From assembly GCF_030929495.1 (NCBI RefSeq), contig NZ_JAVFWN010000002.1, forward strand, positions 186,001-250,000: a stretch of DNA of 64,000 bases, given 5' to 3'. Origin of the DNA: Nocardioides sp. LHD-245. GTDB taxonomy: Bacteria > Actinomycetota > Actinomycetes > Propionibacteriales > Nocardioidaceae. The notes under the pieces are model-generated. The model searched no databases. It was not told the DNA's origin and saw only the letters and a program-made list of their open reading frames with translations. Positions 19,327 to 29,723 of this stretch are shown in pieces; position 1 is the first letter of the stretch; the number at the start of each line of letters is the position of its first letter. A program made the position numbers and the translations under genes.

Positions 19327-20640
19327 TCAGCCCTGTGGATAGGACGGCAGCGCGGCGTCGTACAGCCACGGCCGGAGCAGCGCCGCGGCGTCGGCGCCGG
19401 TGCGCTCGGAGGCGAACGCGAGGAAGTCCTCGGTGGTGACCGACTCCCCCGCACGGGTGGCCGCCCAGTCGCGCAGGACGGCGAAGAAGGCGTGGTCGCC
19501 GACGGCGACCCGCAGGGCGTGGAGGGTGAGGGCGCCGCGCTTGTAGACCCGGTCGTCGAACATCAGCTCCGCGCCCGGGTCGGCGAGGACCAGGTCCTGG
19601 TCCAGCCCGGCGAGGCGCTCGTGGTGGTGGCGGGCCCACGCGTCGCAGGTGCGTGGACCGCCGCTCTCCTCGGACCACAGCCACTCGGCGTAGCAGGCGA
19701 ATCCCTCGTGCAGCCAGATGTCGCGCCAGTGGCGCAGGGTGACGGCGTTGCCGTACCACTGGTGGGCGAGCTCGTGGGCGATCAGCCGCACCTGCGACCA
19801 GTCCGGCGAGCAGAAGTTGCGGCCGAAGGTCGACAGGCTCTGGCTCTCGAGCGGGATCTCGAGCTCGTCGTCGGTGACCACGGCGGCGTAGGCGTCGAAC
19901 GGATAGGGCCCGAAGGCGCGCTCGAAGAACTCCATCATCGCGGGCTGCCGGTCGAACGAGCCGGCCAGGTCGGCATCGGGCGGCGCGACGGTCCGGGTGC
20001 GCGCGTCGTGCTCGGTGGTGGCGTAGCGGCCGATCTGGACGGTGGCGAGGTAGGTCGCCATCGGCCGGTCCATGGCATAGGTCCAGCTCTCGGCGCCGGC
20101 GTGCCGCTGGTGGCCGGCGAGGGTCCCGTTGGCGACGACGACATAGCCGGTGGGCGCGGTGACGGTGGTCCGGTAGGTCGCCTTGTCGTCGGGGCGGTCG
20201 TTGCAGGGGAACCAGGTCGGAGCGCCGTGCGGCTGGGCCGCGACGATGACGCCGTCCTCGAGCTCCTCCCACCCGGCGTCGCCGTGGTGGCGGTCGACGA
20301 CCGGCCGGGGCGAGCCGCCGTAGACGACCGTCAGCCGCAGCTCGTCGCCGGCGGCGACCGGCCGGTCGAGCTGCAGGACCAGCCGGTGGCCGCGCGCCGA
20401 CCACTTCTTGATCCGCGGCGCCGGCTGTCCACCGTCGAGCCGCAGCTTGGTGGCCCGCAGGTGGGCGAGGTCGAGGACCAGCCGCGCGGTCTCCTCGCGG
20501 ACGACCAGGTCGAGGACCGCGGTCCCGCTCAGACGGTTGCCGTCGGGGACGTAGGCGAGGTCGAGGTCGTAGTGCCGCACGGCGTACGACGGGTCGCCGT
20601 GGCCCGGCAGGTACGCGTCGGCGGTGGGGAGGTTCGGCAC
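19327..20640 (-). CDS. M1-family zinc aminopeptidase
   Basis: Metallopeptidase of 437 residues, the short form with N-terminal beta domain and thermolysin-like catalytic domain only. Zinc ligands are His289 and His293 in HELAHQW and Glu312 in WLHEGFA. The exopeptidase loop is ELEIPLESQS instead of GAMEN, as in the ALETQ-type actinobacterial subgroup. No signal peptide is seen, so it should act in the cytoplasm. I chose the GTG at 20640 because GAGGG lies 8 nt upstream. The gene starts 11 nt after the stop of the Pls-like synthetase, so it is probably co-translated. From memory, epsilon-poly-lysine degrading enzymes are zinc aminopeptidases, which makes a link with the polymer plausible. Confidence 0.93.
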   Translation of the reverse strand: MPNLPTADAYLPGHGDPSYAVRHYDLDLAYVPDGNRLSGTAVLDLVVREETARLVLDLAHLRATKLRLDGGQPAPRIKKWSARGHRLVLQLDRPVAAGDELRLTVVYGGSPRPVVDRHHGDAGWEELEDGVIVAAQPHGAPTWFPCNDRPDDKATYRTTVTAPTGYVVVANGTLAGHQRHAGAESWTYAMDRPMATYLATVQIGRYATTEHDARTRTVAPPDADLAGSFDRQPAMMEFFERAFGPYPFDAYAAVVTDDELEIPLESQSLSTFGRNFCSPDWSQVRLIAHELAHQWYGNAVTLRHWRDIWLHEGFACYAEWLWSEESGGPRTCDAWARHHHERLAGLDQDLVLADPGAELMFDDRVYKRGALTLHALRVAVGDHAFFAVLRDWAATRAGESVTTEDFLAFASERTGADAAALLRPWLYDAALPSYPQG

Positions 20641-20651
20641 GAACAACGCCC

Positions 20652-23600
20652 TCAGTCGGCCCACGGACCGATGGGATTGCCGATCCAGCGCGTCTTGTCC
20701 GGCACGGACTCCCCCCTCATCACCAACGACACCGGCCCGACCGTAGCGTGCTTCCCCAAGGACGCGGCGGGCAGCACCACCGAGTTCGGGCCGACGGTCG
20801 CGCCGCGGTGCAGCCGGACGGTGTCGGTCGCGAGCAGCCGGTCGTGGAACAGGTGGGTCTGCACGACGCTGCCCTGGTTGACCGTGGCGCCGTCGCCGAG
20901 CTCGACGAGGTCGGGCTCGGGCAGCCAGTACGACTCGCACCACACGCCGCGGCCGACCTTGGCGCCCATCGCGCGGAACCAGACCGCGATGAGCGGCGAG
21001 CCCGTCGCGAGCCCGGCGAACCAGGGCGTCGCGACCACCTCGACGAAGGTGTCGGCGAGCTCGTTGCGCCACACGAACGAGCTCCACAGCGGGTGCGAGC
21101 CCGCGCGGACCCGGCCCACGAGCAGCCACTTCGCGAGGATGGCGACCACCGCGGCGACGATCCCGGCACCCCACAGCAGGACGGGTACGACGAGCGCCCC
21201 GGCCAGGGCGCCGTGCCGGTCCCCGACGGCGAGGGTGCCGAGGACGACGGCCAGGTGCAGGGCCACGGCCAGGGTGACCGGGAGCAGGCGCGCGACCTCC
21301 CAGCAGGCGCGGGCCACCTTGAGCCGGGCCGGCGGGGCGTAGGTGCGCTCGTCGGCGGACCCCTGCGCCGCGCGCCGCAGCGCCGCCGGCGGGCTGCCGA
21401 GCCAGGACTCGCCGGCCTTGAAGGTGCCCCGGGCGGGCGCGGCCGAGAGCACCGCGACGAGCGAGCGCTTCGGGACCTTGCGGCCGGGGGCCGCCATCGC
21501 GGAGTTGCCGACGAAGGCGCGCTTGCCGACCTTGACCCGCTCGGCGCGCAGCCAGCCGCCGCCGAGCTCGTAGCCGCCGATGAGGGTGTCGTCGGCGAGG
21601 AAGGCCTGGTCGCTGACGCTCACCAGCGACGGGATCATCAAGGCGGTCGAGGCCTCGACGTCCTTGCCGATCCGCGCGCCCAGCACTCGCAGCCAGACCG
21701 GGGTGAGCTGCGAGCTGTAGAGCGGGAACAGCCAGGTCCGGGCCTCGTCGAGCACCCGGATCGTCGACCATACGCACAACGCCGGGCCGCTCTGCAGCGG
21801 ATGCGCGCCGGCCTTGACGCCGCGCGCGAGAAGCCGCACGACGCCGACGATCAGGGCGGCCAGGACGACGAACCCGGCCAGGACGCCCGGAACCAGCCAG
21901 GGCGCGAGGGTCACGGCCGCGTCGCCGGCACCTGTGGTGGCGCCGACATCGGCCAGCAGCAGGACGGGCACCGCCACGACCAGCACGGCGACCGCGGGCA
22001 GGCAGGAGAGGAGACCCGCCACGGCGGCGTACGCCATCGCCCAGGTGCGCAGCGAGCGCCGCGATGCCGGCGGGCGCTCGGCCCAGGGGCCTCGTGCGGC
22101 GGAGCTCATCCGCACGGCGGGCGCCCCCGACCAGAACTCGCCGGTCGGGACCTCGCCGAACACGGCCGAGCCGGGCGCGACCTCGGCGTCGTCGCCGACG
22201 ACCGCGCCGGGACACAGCATCGAGCGGGTGCCGACGCGGGCGCGCCGGCCGATCCGGATGCCGCCGACGTGGAGGGTGTCGCCGTCGATCCAGTAGCCGG
22301 TCAGGTCCACCTCGGGCTCGACCGAGGCCCCCTTGCCGACGGTCAGGTGACCGGTGACGGGAGGCAGCGAGTGGAGGTCGGCGCCGCGGGCGACCTTCGC
22401 GCCGAGGAGCCGGGCGTACCAGGTGATGTACGGCGCTCCCGCGAGCCGGGTCGCGCCGAGCTCGTCGGCCAGCCGCTCGGCCGTCCAGATCCGCAGGTGC
22501 ACCTTGCCGCCGCGCGGGTAGGCGCCCGGCTCGACGCCGGCGAGGACCGCCCGCGCCAGCTTGGCGGCGACGAGCATCCGACCGGGCGGGCTGACGAAGA
22601 CGACGAGCAGCAGGACCAGCAGCCACCACGGCACGGCCGGCAGCCATCTCACGTCGAGGACGTCGTGCCCGATCCGCGCGAGGGTGAGCGTCCCCGCCAC
22701 CCAGCGGGGCGCGGCCAGCGCCCGCAGCAGCGGGATCGCGACCACCTGGCCGATCTGGGTCTTGCGCGGGATCGGCATCACCTTGCGGCTCTGCTCGGCC
22801 AGGGCCATCGGCTCCAGCGAGTCGAGGAAGCCGGCCAGGGCGCCGATCGTCGGGTTCTCGTAGAGGTCGGCGACGGTCAGCTCGGCGTGGTCCGCGCGCA
22901 GCAGGGTGACCACCTGGGCGGCGGTCAGACTGCCGCCACCGAGGTCGAAGAAGTCCGCGCCGGGGCCGTCGGGCGCGGCACCGATCACCTGCTGCCAGAT
23001 CTCCGCGAGCCGGGCGGCGGTCCCGTGCAGACCCGCGTCGGCGGGGTCAGCGGCCGCCAGCGGCCACGGCAGCGCGTCGCGGTCGACCTTGCCGGAGGTG
23101 CGGGTCGGGATGTCGTCGACGACGGCCAGACGCGGCACCAGGGCGGCCGGCATGGTGGCCCGCAGGTGGGCCGTCGCAGCGGCACCGTCGTAGTCCGCCG
23201 TGGTGGCGACATAGCCGACGAGCAGCTGGTTGCCGCTGCTGGTGCGACGCACGGCCGCCGCGGCGGCGCTGACGCCGGGCAGCGCCAGGAGCGCGGAGTC
23301 GACCTCGCCGAGCTCGATCCGGCGGCCACCGACCTTGACCTGGTCGTCGGCTCGGCCGGTGAAGAGCAGGCCGCCGGAATCGTTCACGACGATGTCGCCG
23401 CTGCGGTACGCGCGCTCCCAGCCGAGCGTGGGCATGGGCGCGTACTTCTCCGCGTCCTTGGCGGGATCCAGGTAGCGCGCGAGCCCGACGCCGCCGATGA
23501 TCAGCTCGCCGGGCTCCCCCTCGGCGACCGGCTCACCCGTCGCCGGGTCGACGACCACCAGGTCCCAGCCGGCCAGGGGCAGTCCGATCCGGACCGGGCC

Positions 23601-24509
23601 CTCGGCGTCGACGAGGGCGCCGCAGGCGACGACCGTGGCCTCGGTGGGCCCGTAGGTGTTCCAGACCTCGCGACCGGGTGTGACCAGGCGGGCGGCCAGC
23701 TCGGGCGGCAGCGCCTCGCCACCGAGGATGAGCAGCCGGACCCGCTCGAGCGCATCGTCGGGCCACAGGCTGACCAGGGTCGGCACGGTGGAGACGACCG
23801 TGATGGCGTTCGCCGTCAGCCAGGGGCCGACGTCGACGCCGCTGCGCACCAGCGCCCGGGGCGCCGGGACCAGGCAGGCGCCGTACCGCCAGGCCAGCCA
23901 CATCTCCTCGCAGCTCGCGTCGAACGCGACGCTGAGGCCCGCCATCACCCGGTCCTCCGGGCCGAGCGGGGCCTGCTGGAGGAACAGGTCCGCCTCGGCG
24001 TCCACGAACGCCGCGGCGTTGCGGTGGGTCACCGCGACGCCCTTGGGCGTGCCGGTCGAGCCGGACGTGAAGATCACCCACGCGTCGTCCTCCGGCGTCG
24101 GGTCCCGCCGGGCCCGGGGCGCACCCTCGCGGCGGGACTCGATGACCAGGCCCGCGCCGATCAGCGCGGCGACCCGCGCCTCACCGAACACCAGCCGGGC
24201 CCGCTCCTCGGGGTCGTCGGCGTCGACCGGCACATAGGCCGCGCCGGCGAAGAGGATCCCCATGATCGCGACGTACAGGTCGGTGGTGCCCGACGGCAGC
24301 CGGACCCCGACCTTGTCGCCCGCCCCGATCCCGAGCTCGGCGAGCTCGCCGGCCACGATCTCGGCGGCCTCGGCGAACTCGGCGTACGTCACCGTGTCGT
24401 TGCCGCTGTCGAGCGCCATCGCGTCCGGGTGGTCGGCCACCGTCCGGCGGAGGACGTCGACGAGCGTGCGCGGCGCCGGTGCCTCGGCGCCGCGGAGCAG
24501 GGGATTCAC
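20652..24509 (-). CDS. Pls/PosA-type amino-acid homopolymer synthetase (single-module NRPS-like membrane enzyme)
   Basis: The 1285-residue chain has an adenylation domain (about 15-480; FTSGSTGTPKG at 147-157, NTYGPTEATV, YRSGDI, Lys474), a carrier domain with Ser527 in FDLGGGSL, then membrane helices near 625-645, 826-855, 868-895, 1075-1095 and 1103-1130. Three soluble repeats of acyltransferase-like left-handed-helix type follow, each with a GAKV/GARI motif (about 698-709, 940-951, 1178-1189). There is no condensation or thioesterase domain. This is the plan of epsilon-poly-L-lysine synthetase and its relatives. Reading the ten pocket residues by alignment with PheA gives D A E T I G T V V K, close to lysine-type codes. 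The start is uncertain: GTG 24509 chosen, an in-frame TTG at 24593 would add 28 residues. Confidence 0.9.
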   Translation of the reverse strand: MNPLLRGAEAPAPRTLVDVLRRTVADHPDAMALDSGNDTVTYAEFAEAAEIVAGELAELGIGAGDKVGVRLPSGTTDLYVAIMGILFAGAAYVPVDADDPEERARLVFGEARVAALIGAGLVIESRREGAPRARRDPTPEDDAWVIFTSGSTGTPKGVAVTHRNAAAFVDAEADLFLQQAPLGPEDRVMAGLSVAFDASCEEMWLAWRYGACLVPAPRALVRSGVDVGPWLTANAITVVSTVPTLVSLWPDDALERVRLLILGGEALPPELAARLVTPGREVWNTYGPTEATVVACGALVDAEGPVRIGLPLAGWDLVVVDPATGEPVAEGEPGELIIGGVGLARYLDPAKDAEKYAPMPTLGWERAYRSGDIVVNDSGGLLFTGRADDQVKVGGRRIELGEVDSALLALPGVSAAAAAVRRTSSGNQLLVGYVATTADYDGAAATAHLRATMPAALVPRLAVVDDIPTRTSGKVDRDALPWPLAAADPADAGLHGTAARLAEIWQQVIGAAPDGPGADFFDLGGGSLTAAQVVTLLRADHAELTVADLYENPTIGALAGFLDSLEPMALAEQSRKVMPIPRKTQIGQVVAIPLLRALAAPRWVAGTLTLARIGHDVLDVRWLPAVPWWLLVLLLVVFVSPPGRMLVAAKLARAVLAGVEPGAYPRGGKVHLRIWTAERLADELGATRLAGAPYITWYARLLGAKVARGADLHSLPPVTGHLTVGKGASVEPEVDLTGYWIDGDTLHVGGIRIGRRARVGTRSMLCPGAVVGDDAEVAPGSAVFGEVPTGEFWSGAPAVRMSSAARGPWAERPPASRRSLRTWAMAYAAVAGLLSCLPAVAVLVVAVPVLLLADVGATTGAGDAAVTLAPWLVPGVLAGFVVLAALIVGVVRLLARGVKAGAHPLQSGPALCVWSTIRVLDEARTWLFPLYSSQLTPVWLRVLGARIGKDVEASTALMIPSLVSVSDQAFLADDTLIGGYELGGGWLRAERVKVGKRAFVGNSAMAAPGRKVPKRSLVAVLSAAPARGTFKAGESWLGSPPAALRRAAQGSADERTYAPPARLKVARACWEVARLLPVTLAVALHLAVVLGTLAVGDRHGALAGALVVPVLLWGAGIVAAVVAILAKWLLVGRVRAGSHPLWSSFVWRNELADTFVEVVATPWFAGLATGSPLIAVWFRAMGAKVGRGVWCESYWLPEPDLVELGDGATVNQGSVVQTHLFHDRLLATDTVRLHRGATVGPNSVVLPAASLGKHATVGPVSLVMRGESVPDKTRWIGNPIGPWAD

Positions 24510-24575
24510 CTCTCGATCGTCGTCGGTCCGGGTGAACGCAAGGTGACCGGCCGATGCGCGGTCCGTTGTGCCGCT

Positions 24576-24593
24576 TTGTGATGTGAGCCACAA
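24576..24593. promoter_or_regulatory. inverted repeat in the divergent synthetase/acyl-CoA ligase promoter region
   Basis: TTGTG and CACAA flank an 8-nt spacer, immediately before the acyl-CoA ligase start and inside the upstream region of the synthetase. It could be an operator. It overlaps CACAAT, a candidate -10 box 7 nt before the plus-strand ATG. Confidence 0.35.
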
Positions 24594-24601
24594 TCTGCGA
24601 G

Positions 24602-26233
<1,632 letters not shown>

Positions 26234-26248
26234 CCGGGCTCAGAGGAA

Positions 26249-26266
26249 GTCCTCACGCGGTCCTCA
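26249..26266. promoter_or_regulatory. direct repeat upstream of the HtrA-like protease
   Basis: GTCCTCA occurs at 26249-26255 and again at 26260-26266: two 7-bp half-sites 4 bp apart, an 11-bp period. This spacing is typical of OmpR-family response-regulator sites such as those of PhoP and MprA. It lies 35 nt before the protease ATG. Confidence 0.45.
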
Positions 26267-26300
26267 GCCGGATCACAGGGACAGCTCGCACAGTGGAGGC

Positions 26301-27524
26301 ATGACCCAGTCCCTGCCCCCGATCCCTCCGGCCCAGCCGGCACCGCCCGCCCCGCCGGCCTTCCCGCCTCCCTCCTCCCACGAGTGGTCGCCGCCTCCCC
26401 GGCGGCCGCGGCGGGCCGGGTTCGCGGTGACGGTGCTGACCGGTGCGCTGCTGGTCGGGGGCGGGGCCGGGATCGGCGGTGCGGCTCTCTACGACGCGGC
26501 CTCCGGTGACGGCGGCAGCAGCACCAGCCGTACGTCGTCGCTGCCGGTCGTCGACAGCGGCAACCGGCCCGCGGCGTCCGGGAGCGTGGAGTCGGTCGCC
26601 GCCGCCGTCCTCCCGTCCGTGGTGGCGCTCGACGTCCGGGGGGCCGGCGGCGCCGGCAGCGGCTCGGGGGTCGTGCTCGACGGCGACGGGCTGATCCTCA
26701 CCAACGACCATGTGGTCACCCTCGGCGGCGAGATCCCGGCCGACCAGGCCGAGGTGACGGTGTCGTTCAACAACGGAACGAAGGTGCGCGGGACCGTCGT
26801 CGGCACCGATCCCCTCACCGACACGGCCCTGGTGAAGGTCGAGGGGGTGGACGACCTGAAGCCGATCACCATCGGCAAGTCGAGCAACCTCGACGTGGGC
26901 GAGCAGGTAGTCGCGATCGGGTCGCCGTTCGGCCTGGACGCGACCGTCACCAGCGGCATCGTCAGCGCGCTCGACCGGCCGGTCGAGGTCGCCCGCGACG
27001 CCCAGGGCAACGCCACCGCCTATCCGGCCATCCAGACCGACGCCGCGATCAACCCGGGCAACAGCGGCGGACCGCTGGTCAACATGGACGGCCAGCTGGT
27101 CGGCATCAACGCCTCCATCCGCTCGACGTCCCCGGGTCAGGGTGCCGAGTCGGGCTCGATCGGCCTCGGCTTCGCGATCCCGATCGACGAGGTGCTGCCG
27201 ATCATCGATCAGCTCCGGGCCGGGGAGACCCCGACCCATGCCCGGCTGGGCATCCAGGTCGCGGACGCGGCCGGTACGGCGGGCTCCAGCGACACCACGC
27301 TGAGCGGCGCCCGGATCGCCGAGCTCGAGAAGGGCTCCGCCGCGGCCGACGCCGGCCTGGCGCAGGACGACGTCATCACGGCGATCGACGGCCGCCAGAT
27401 CGAGAACACGGAGGCGCTGATCGCGACGGTCCGCTCCTACCGGCCCGGCGACACGGTGAAGGTGACCTACCAGCGAGGTGGCAAGGAGAGCACGGCCGAG
27501 CTCCAGCTCGGCTCGGACGCCTGA
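26301..27524 (+). CDS. HtrA/DegP-like trypsin-type serine protease with PDZ domain
   Basis: Envelope quality-control protease of 407 residues. A Pro-rich cytoplasmic N-terminus (about 1-38) precedes one membrane helix (about 40-65), so the catalytic part is outside the membrane. The triad is His137 in LTNDHVV, Asp174 in DPLTDTALVKV and Ser255 in NPGNSGGPLV. A single PDZ domain occupies about 305-400, with ARIAELEKGSAAADAGL. GTGGAGG precedes the ATG. A direct-repeat site suited to an OmpR-type regulator lies 35 nt upstream, so induction by envelope stress is likely but not shown. Strong terminator at 27548. Confidence 0.95.
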   Translation: MTQSLPPIPPAQPAPPAPPAFPPPSSHEWSPPPRRPRRAGFAVTVLTGALLVGGGAGIGGAALYDAASGDGGSSTSRTSSLPVVDSGNRPAASGSVESVAAAVLPSVVALDVRGAGGAGSGSGVVLDGDGLILTNDHVVTLGGEIPADQAEVTVSFNNGTKVRGTVVGTDPLTDTALVKVEGVDDLKPITIGKSSNLDVGEQVVAIGSPFGLDATVTSGIVSALDRPVEVARDAQGNATAYPAIQTDAAINPGNSGGPLVNMDGQLVGINASIRSTSPGQGAESGSIGLGFAIPIDEVLPIIDQLRAGETPTHARLGIQVADAAGTAGSSDTTLSGARIAELEKGSAAADAGLAQDDVITAIDGRQIENTEALIATVRSYRPGDTVKVTYQRGGKESTAELQLGSDA

Positions 27525-27547
27525 GCGGGCATCCCTCCCACCGACGC

Positions 27548-27581
27548 GAGGGGGCAGCCTCCGACGGGAGGCTGCCCCCTC
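27548..27581. terminator. strong bidirectional terminator
   Basis: A perfect 15-bp stem (GAGGGGGCAGCCTCC and its complement) with a GACG loop lies between the convergent HtrA-like and DUF5302 genes, 23 nt after the former's stop and 17 nt from the latter's. Confidence 0.85.
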
Positions 27582-27597
27582 GACCAGTTGCAGGGGG

Positions 27598-27780
27598 TCA
27601 GGAGCCGCCGCCACCGGCCTTGCGCCGGTGCATCTTCGGTGCGCCGCCGACCACTTCGGAGCCGTGCGCCTTCTCCTTCGCGGGCCCGTCCTCGTGGACG
27701 CCCCGCTCCTTGTGGTTCTTGCGGTCGAGAGCCTCGCGCATCTTCGCCTTGAGATCGTCGTTCGCGCTGTTGGCAGCCAT
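27598..27780 (-). CDS. DUF5302 domain protein
   Basis: Small, very hydrophilic protein of 60 residues beginning MAANSANDDLKAKMREALDR, with a Gly-rich tail. It has alternating Lys and Glu residues and no hydrophobic core, so it is probably partly disordered. The family is restricted to actinobacteria and has no assigned function. The ATG has GGAAGGA 6 nt upstream. Its upstream region contains the palindromic repeat at 27861-27970, which could carry its promoter or operator. Confidence 0.8.
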   Translation of the reverse strand: MAANSANDDLKAKMREALDRKNHKERGVHEDGPAKEKAHGSEVVGGAPKMHRRKAGGGGS

Positions 27781-27860
27781 GATCGTCCTTCCGCAGCAAG
27801 AGGGGGTGATGTCCCCAACCGTTGCATCCGGGAGCGCCGGAACCAAGCGATTTGCCGCGC

Positions 27861-27970
27861 TGTAACACGCCGTCCACCGCACTGGTCGCCAGTTGTCAGC
27901 GCCGAACGGCCCGGAGTCGGCCTCGAAAGCGCCGACAACCGCCGGGTAGACGGGTGGACAACGTGTTACA
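27861..27970. repeat. 110-bp imperfect palindrome
   Basis: The ends 27861-27878 and 27953-27970 are inverted repeats matching at 16 of 18 positions (TGTAACACG..GTCCACC). The interior contains further inverted similarity around GTTGTCRGCGC. It lies between two minus-strand genes, DUF5302 and the ABC-F ATPase, and reaches 11 nt from the latter's stop. Like the element at 6829, it begins with TGTAAC and ends with GTTACA. Confidence 0.6.
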
Positions 27971-27980
27971 CCCCCGCCGA

Positions 27981-29681
27981 TCAGCGTCCGCGGACGACCC
28001 GTCCCTCATCCCACACCGGTCCGTCGGACTCGTAGACGGTGCCGTCGGCGCCGAACACGCAGAACCGGTCGAACCCACGGGCGAACCAGCGGTCGTGGGT
28101 CACGGCGACCACGGTGCCGTCGAACGCCTCGAGCCCCTCCTCCAGCGCCTCGGCGGACTGGACGTCGAGGTTGTCGGTGGGCTCGTCGAGGAGCAGCAGG
28201 GTCGCGCCGGAGAGCTCGAGGAGCAGGATCTGGAAGCGCGCCTGCTGGCCGCCCGACAGTGAGTCGAACGACTGCTCGGCGCTTCCCGCCAGCTCGTAGC
28301 GGTCGAGCACCCGGCTCGCGGCCTCGCGGCCCATGCCCTGGCGGCCGGCCGGCGTCCCGTCGCCGCGGTGCAGGATCTCCAGCAGCGTCCGGCCGGCCAG
28401 CTCGGGGTGCTCGTGGGTCTGCACGAACCAGCCGGGACGCACGCGCGCACCGAGGCGGGCACGGCCGGTGTGGGCGACAGGCGCGATCGGTACGTCGCCC
28501 ACCGGACGGTGCTCGACGTCGGGGTCGGTGCCGCCGGCCGCGAGCAGACGCAGGAAGTGGGACTTGCCGGACCCGTTGGAGCCCAGCACGGCCAGCCGGT
28601 CGCCGTACCAGACCTCGAGGTCGAACGGCTTCATCAGGCCGGTGAGCTCGACGTCCTCGCAGACGACGGCACGCTTGCCGGTGCGCGCCCCGGACAGGCG
28701 CATGGTGACCTGCTGCTCGCGCGGCTGCTCGGTCGGCGGGCCGGCCTCCTCGAACTTGCGCAGCCGGGTCTGCGCGGCGCGGTACTGCGAGGACATTCCG
28801 TCGTTGTACTCGGCCTTGATCTTCAGCCGCAGCACCAGCGCCTTGATCTTCGCGTGCTCCTCGTCCCAGCGGCGGCGCAGCTCGGCGAAGCGGGCGAAGC
28901 GGTCCTTGCGCGCCTCGTGGTACGACGCGAAGCCGCCGGGGTGCGTCCAGGTGCTGTTGCCACCGCCGCCCGCGCCGAGCTCGACGGTCACGACGTGGGT
29001 CGCGGCGTTGGCGAGCAGCTCCCGGTCGTGGCTGATGAACAGGATGGTCTTGTCGGAGGCGGCGATCCGCTGCTCGAGCCAGATCTTGCCGGGCACGTCG
29101 AGGAAGTTGTCGGGCTCGTCGAGAAGCAGCACCTCCTCCGGGCCCGCGAGGAGGTACTCCAGCACCAGCCGCTTCTGCTCACCGCCCGACAGGGTCCGCA
29201 GCTCGCGGTACTTCGCCCGGTCGTAGGGCACCCCCAGCGCCTTCACGGTGCACACGTCCCAGACCACCTCGACGTCGTACCCGCCGGCGTCGGCGTACTC
29301 CGCCAGGGCGTGGGCGTACGCGAGCTGGGTGGACTCGTCGTCGGTGTCCATCAGGGCCAGCTCCCAGCGGTCGACCTCGGCCGCGGCCGCCCGCATCCGC
29401 GCCGGCGCGAGCCCGAGCAGCAGGTCCGCGATGGTCGGCTCCTCGCCGAGGCCCCGGTCGACCATCTGTCGCATCACGCCCAGCCCGCCGGACCGCGTCA
29501 CGGCCCCGGCATGGGGGGTCAGGTCACCAGTGATGATCCGGAACAGCGTGGTCTTGCCGGCCCCGTTGGCGCCGACCAGCGCCACCTTGGCGCCCTCGCC
29601 GACCCGGAACGACACATCGTCGAGCAGCACCCGCCCGTCGGGCAGCTCGTACCGGACGCCGGCGACCTCCACATGACCCAC
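27981..29681 (-). CDS. ABC-F family ATPase (ribosome-associated type)
   Basis: Soluble tandem ATPase of 566 residues with no membrane segments. The first cassette has GANGAGKTTL, LSGGEQKRL and VLLLDEPDNFLD. The second has GSNGSGKSHF, LSGGQQARF and LLLLDEPTDNLD. The linker between them (about 245-320) is Arg/Lys-rich and helical, as expected for the P-site tRNA interaction motif. ABC-F proteins act on the ribosome to relieve stalling or antibiotic block; which role applies here cannot be read. The GTG start at 29681 is chosen; a second GTG follows three codons later. Confidence 0.92.
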   Translation of the reverse strand: MGHVEVAGVRYELPDGRVLLDDVSFRVGEGAKVALVGANGAGKTTLFRIITGDLTPHAGAVTRSGGLGVMRQMVDRGLGEEPTIADLLLGLAPARMRAAAAEVDRWELALMDTDDESTQLAYAHALAEYADAGGYDVEVVWDVCTVKALGVPYDRAKYRELRTLSGGEQKRLVLEYLLAGPEEVLLLDEPDNFLDVPGKIWLEQRIAASDKTILFISHDRELLANAATHVVTVELGAGGGGNSTWTHPGGFASYHEARKDRFARFAELRRRWDEEHAKIKALVLRLKIKAEYNDGMSSQYRAAQTRLRKFEEAGPPTEQPREQQVTMRLSGARTGKRAVVCEDVELTGLMKPFDLEVWYGDRLAVLGSNGSGKSHFLRLLAAGGTDPDVEHRPVGDVPIAPVAHTGRARLGARVRPGWFVQTHEHPELAGRTLLEILHRGDGTPAGRQGMGREAASRVLDRYELAGSAEQSFDSLSGGQQARFQILLLELSGATLLLLDEPTDNLDVQSAEALEEGLEAFDGTVVAVTHDRWFARGFDRFCVFGADGTVYESDGPVWDEGRVVRGR

Positions 29682-29723
29682 GAGAGTCGATTGTCCGGGT
29701 TGACGCCGCCCACCGCGAGCCGA

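Noticed and set aside
19192..24581. Two long plus-strand open frames across the M1 peptidase and synthetase
   Set aside because: They are low-complexity shadows of the minus-strand genes, with no start context or recognisable motif.
24510..24593. TTG at 24593 as the synthetase start
   Set aside because: It lacks a ribosome site or -10 box and lies 9 nt from the divergent ATG; the added 28 residues do not resemble a domain. It is kept only as an alternative.
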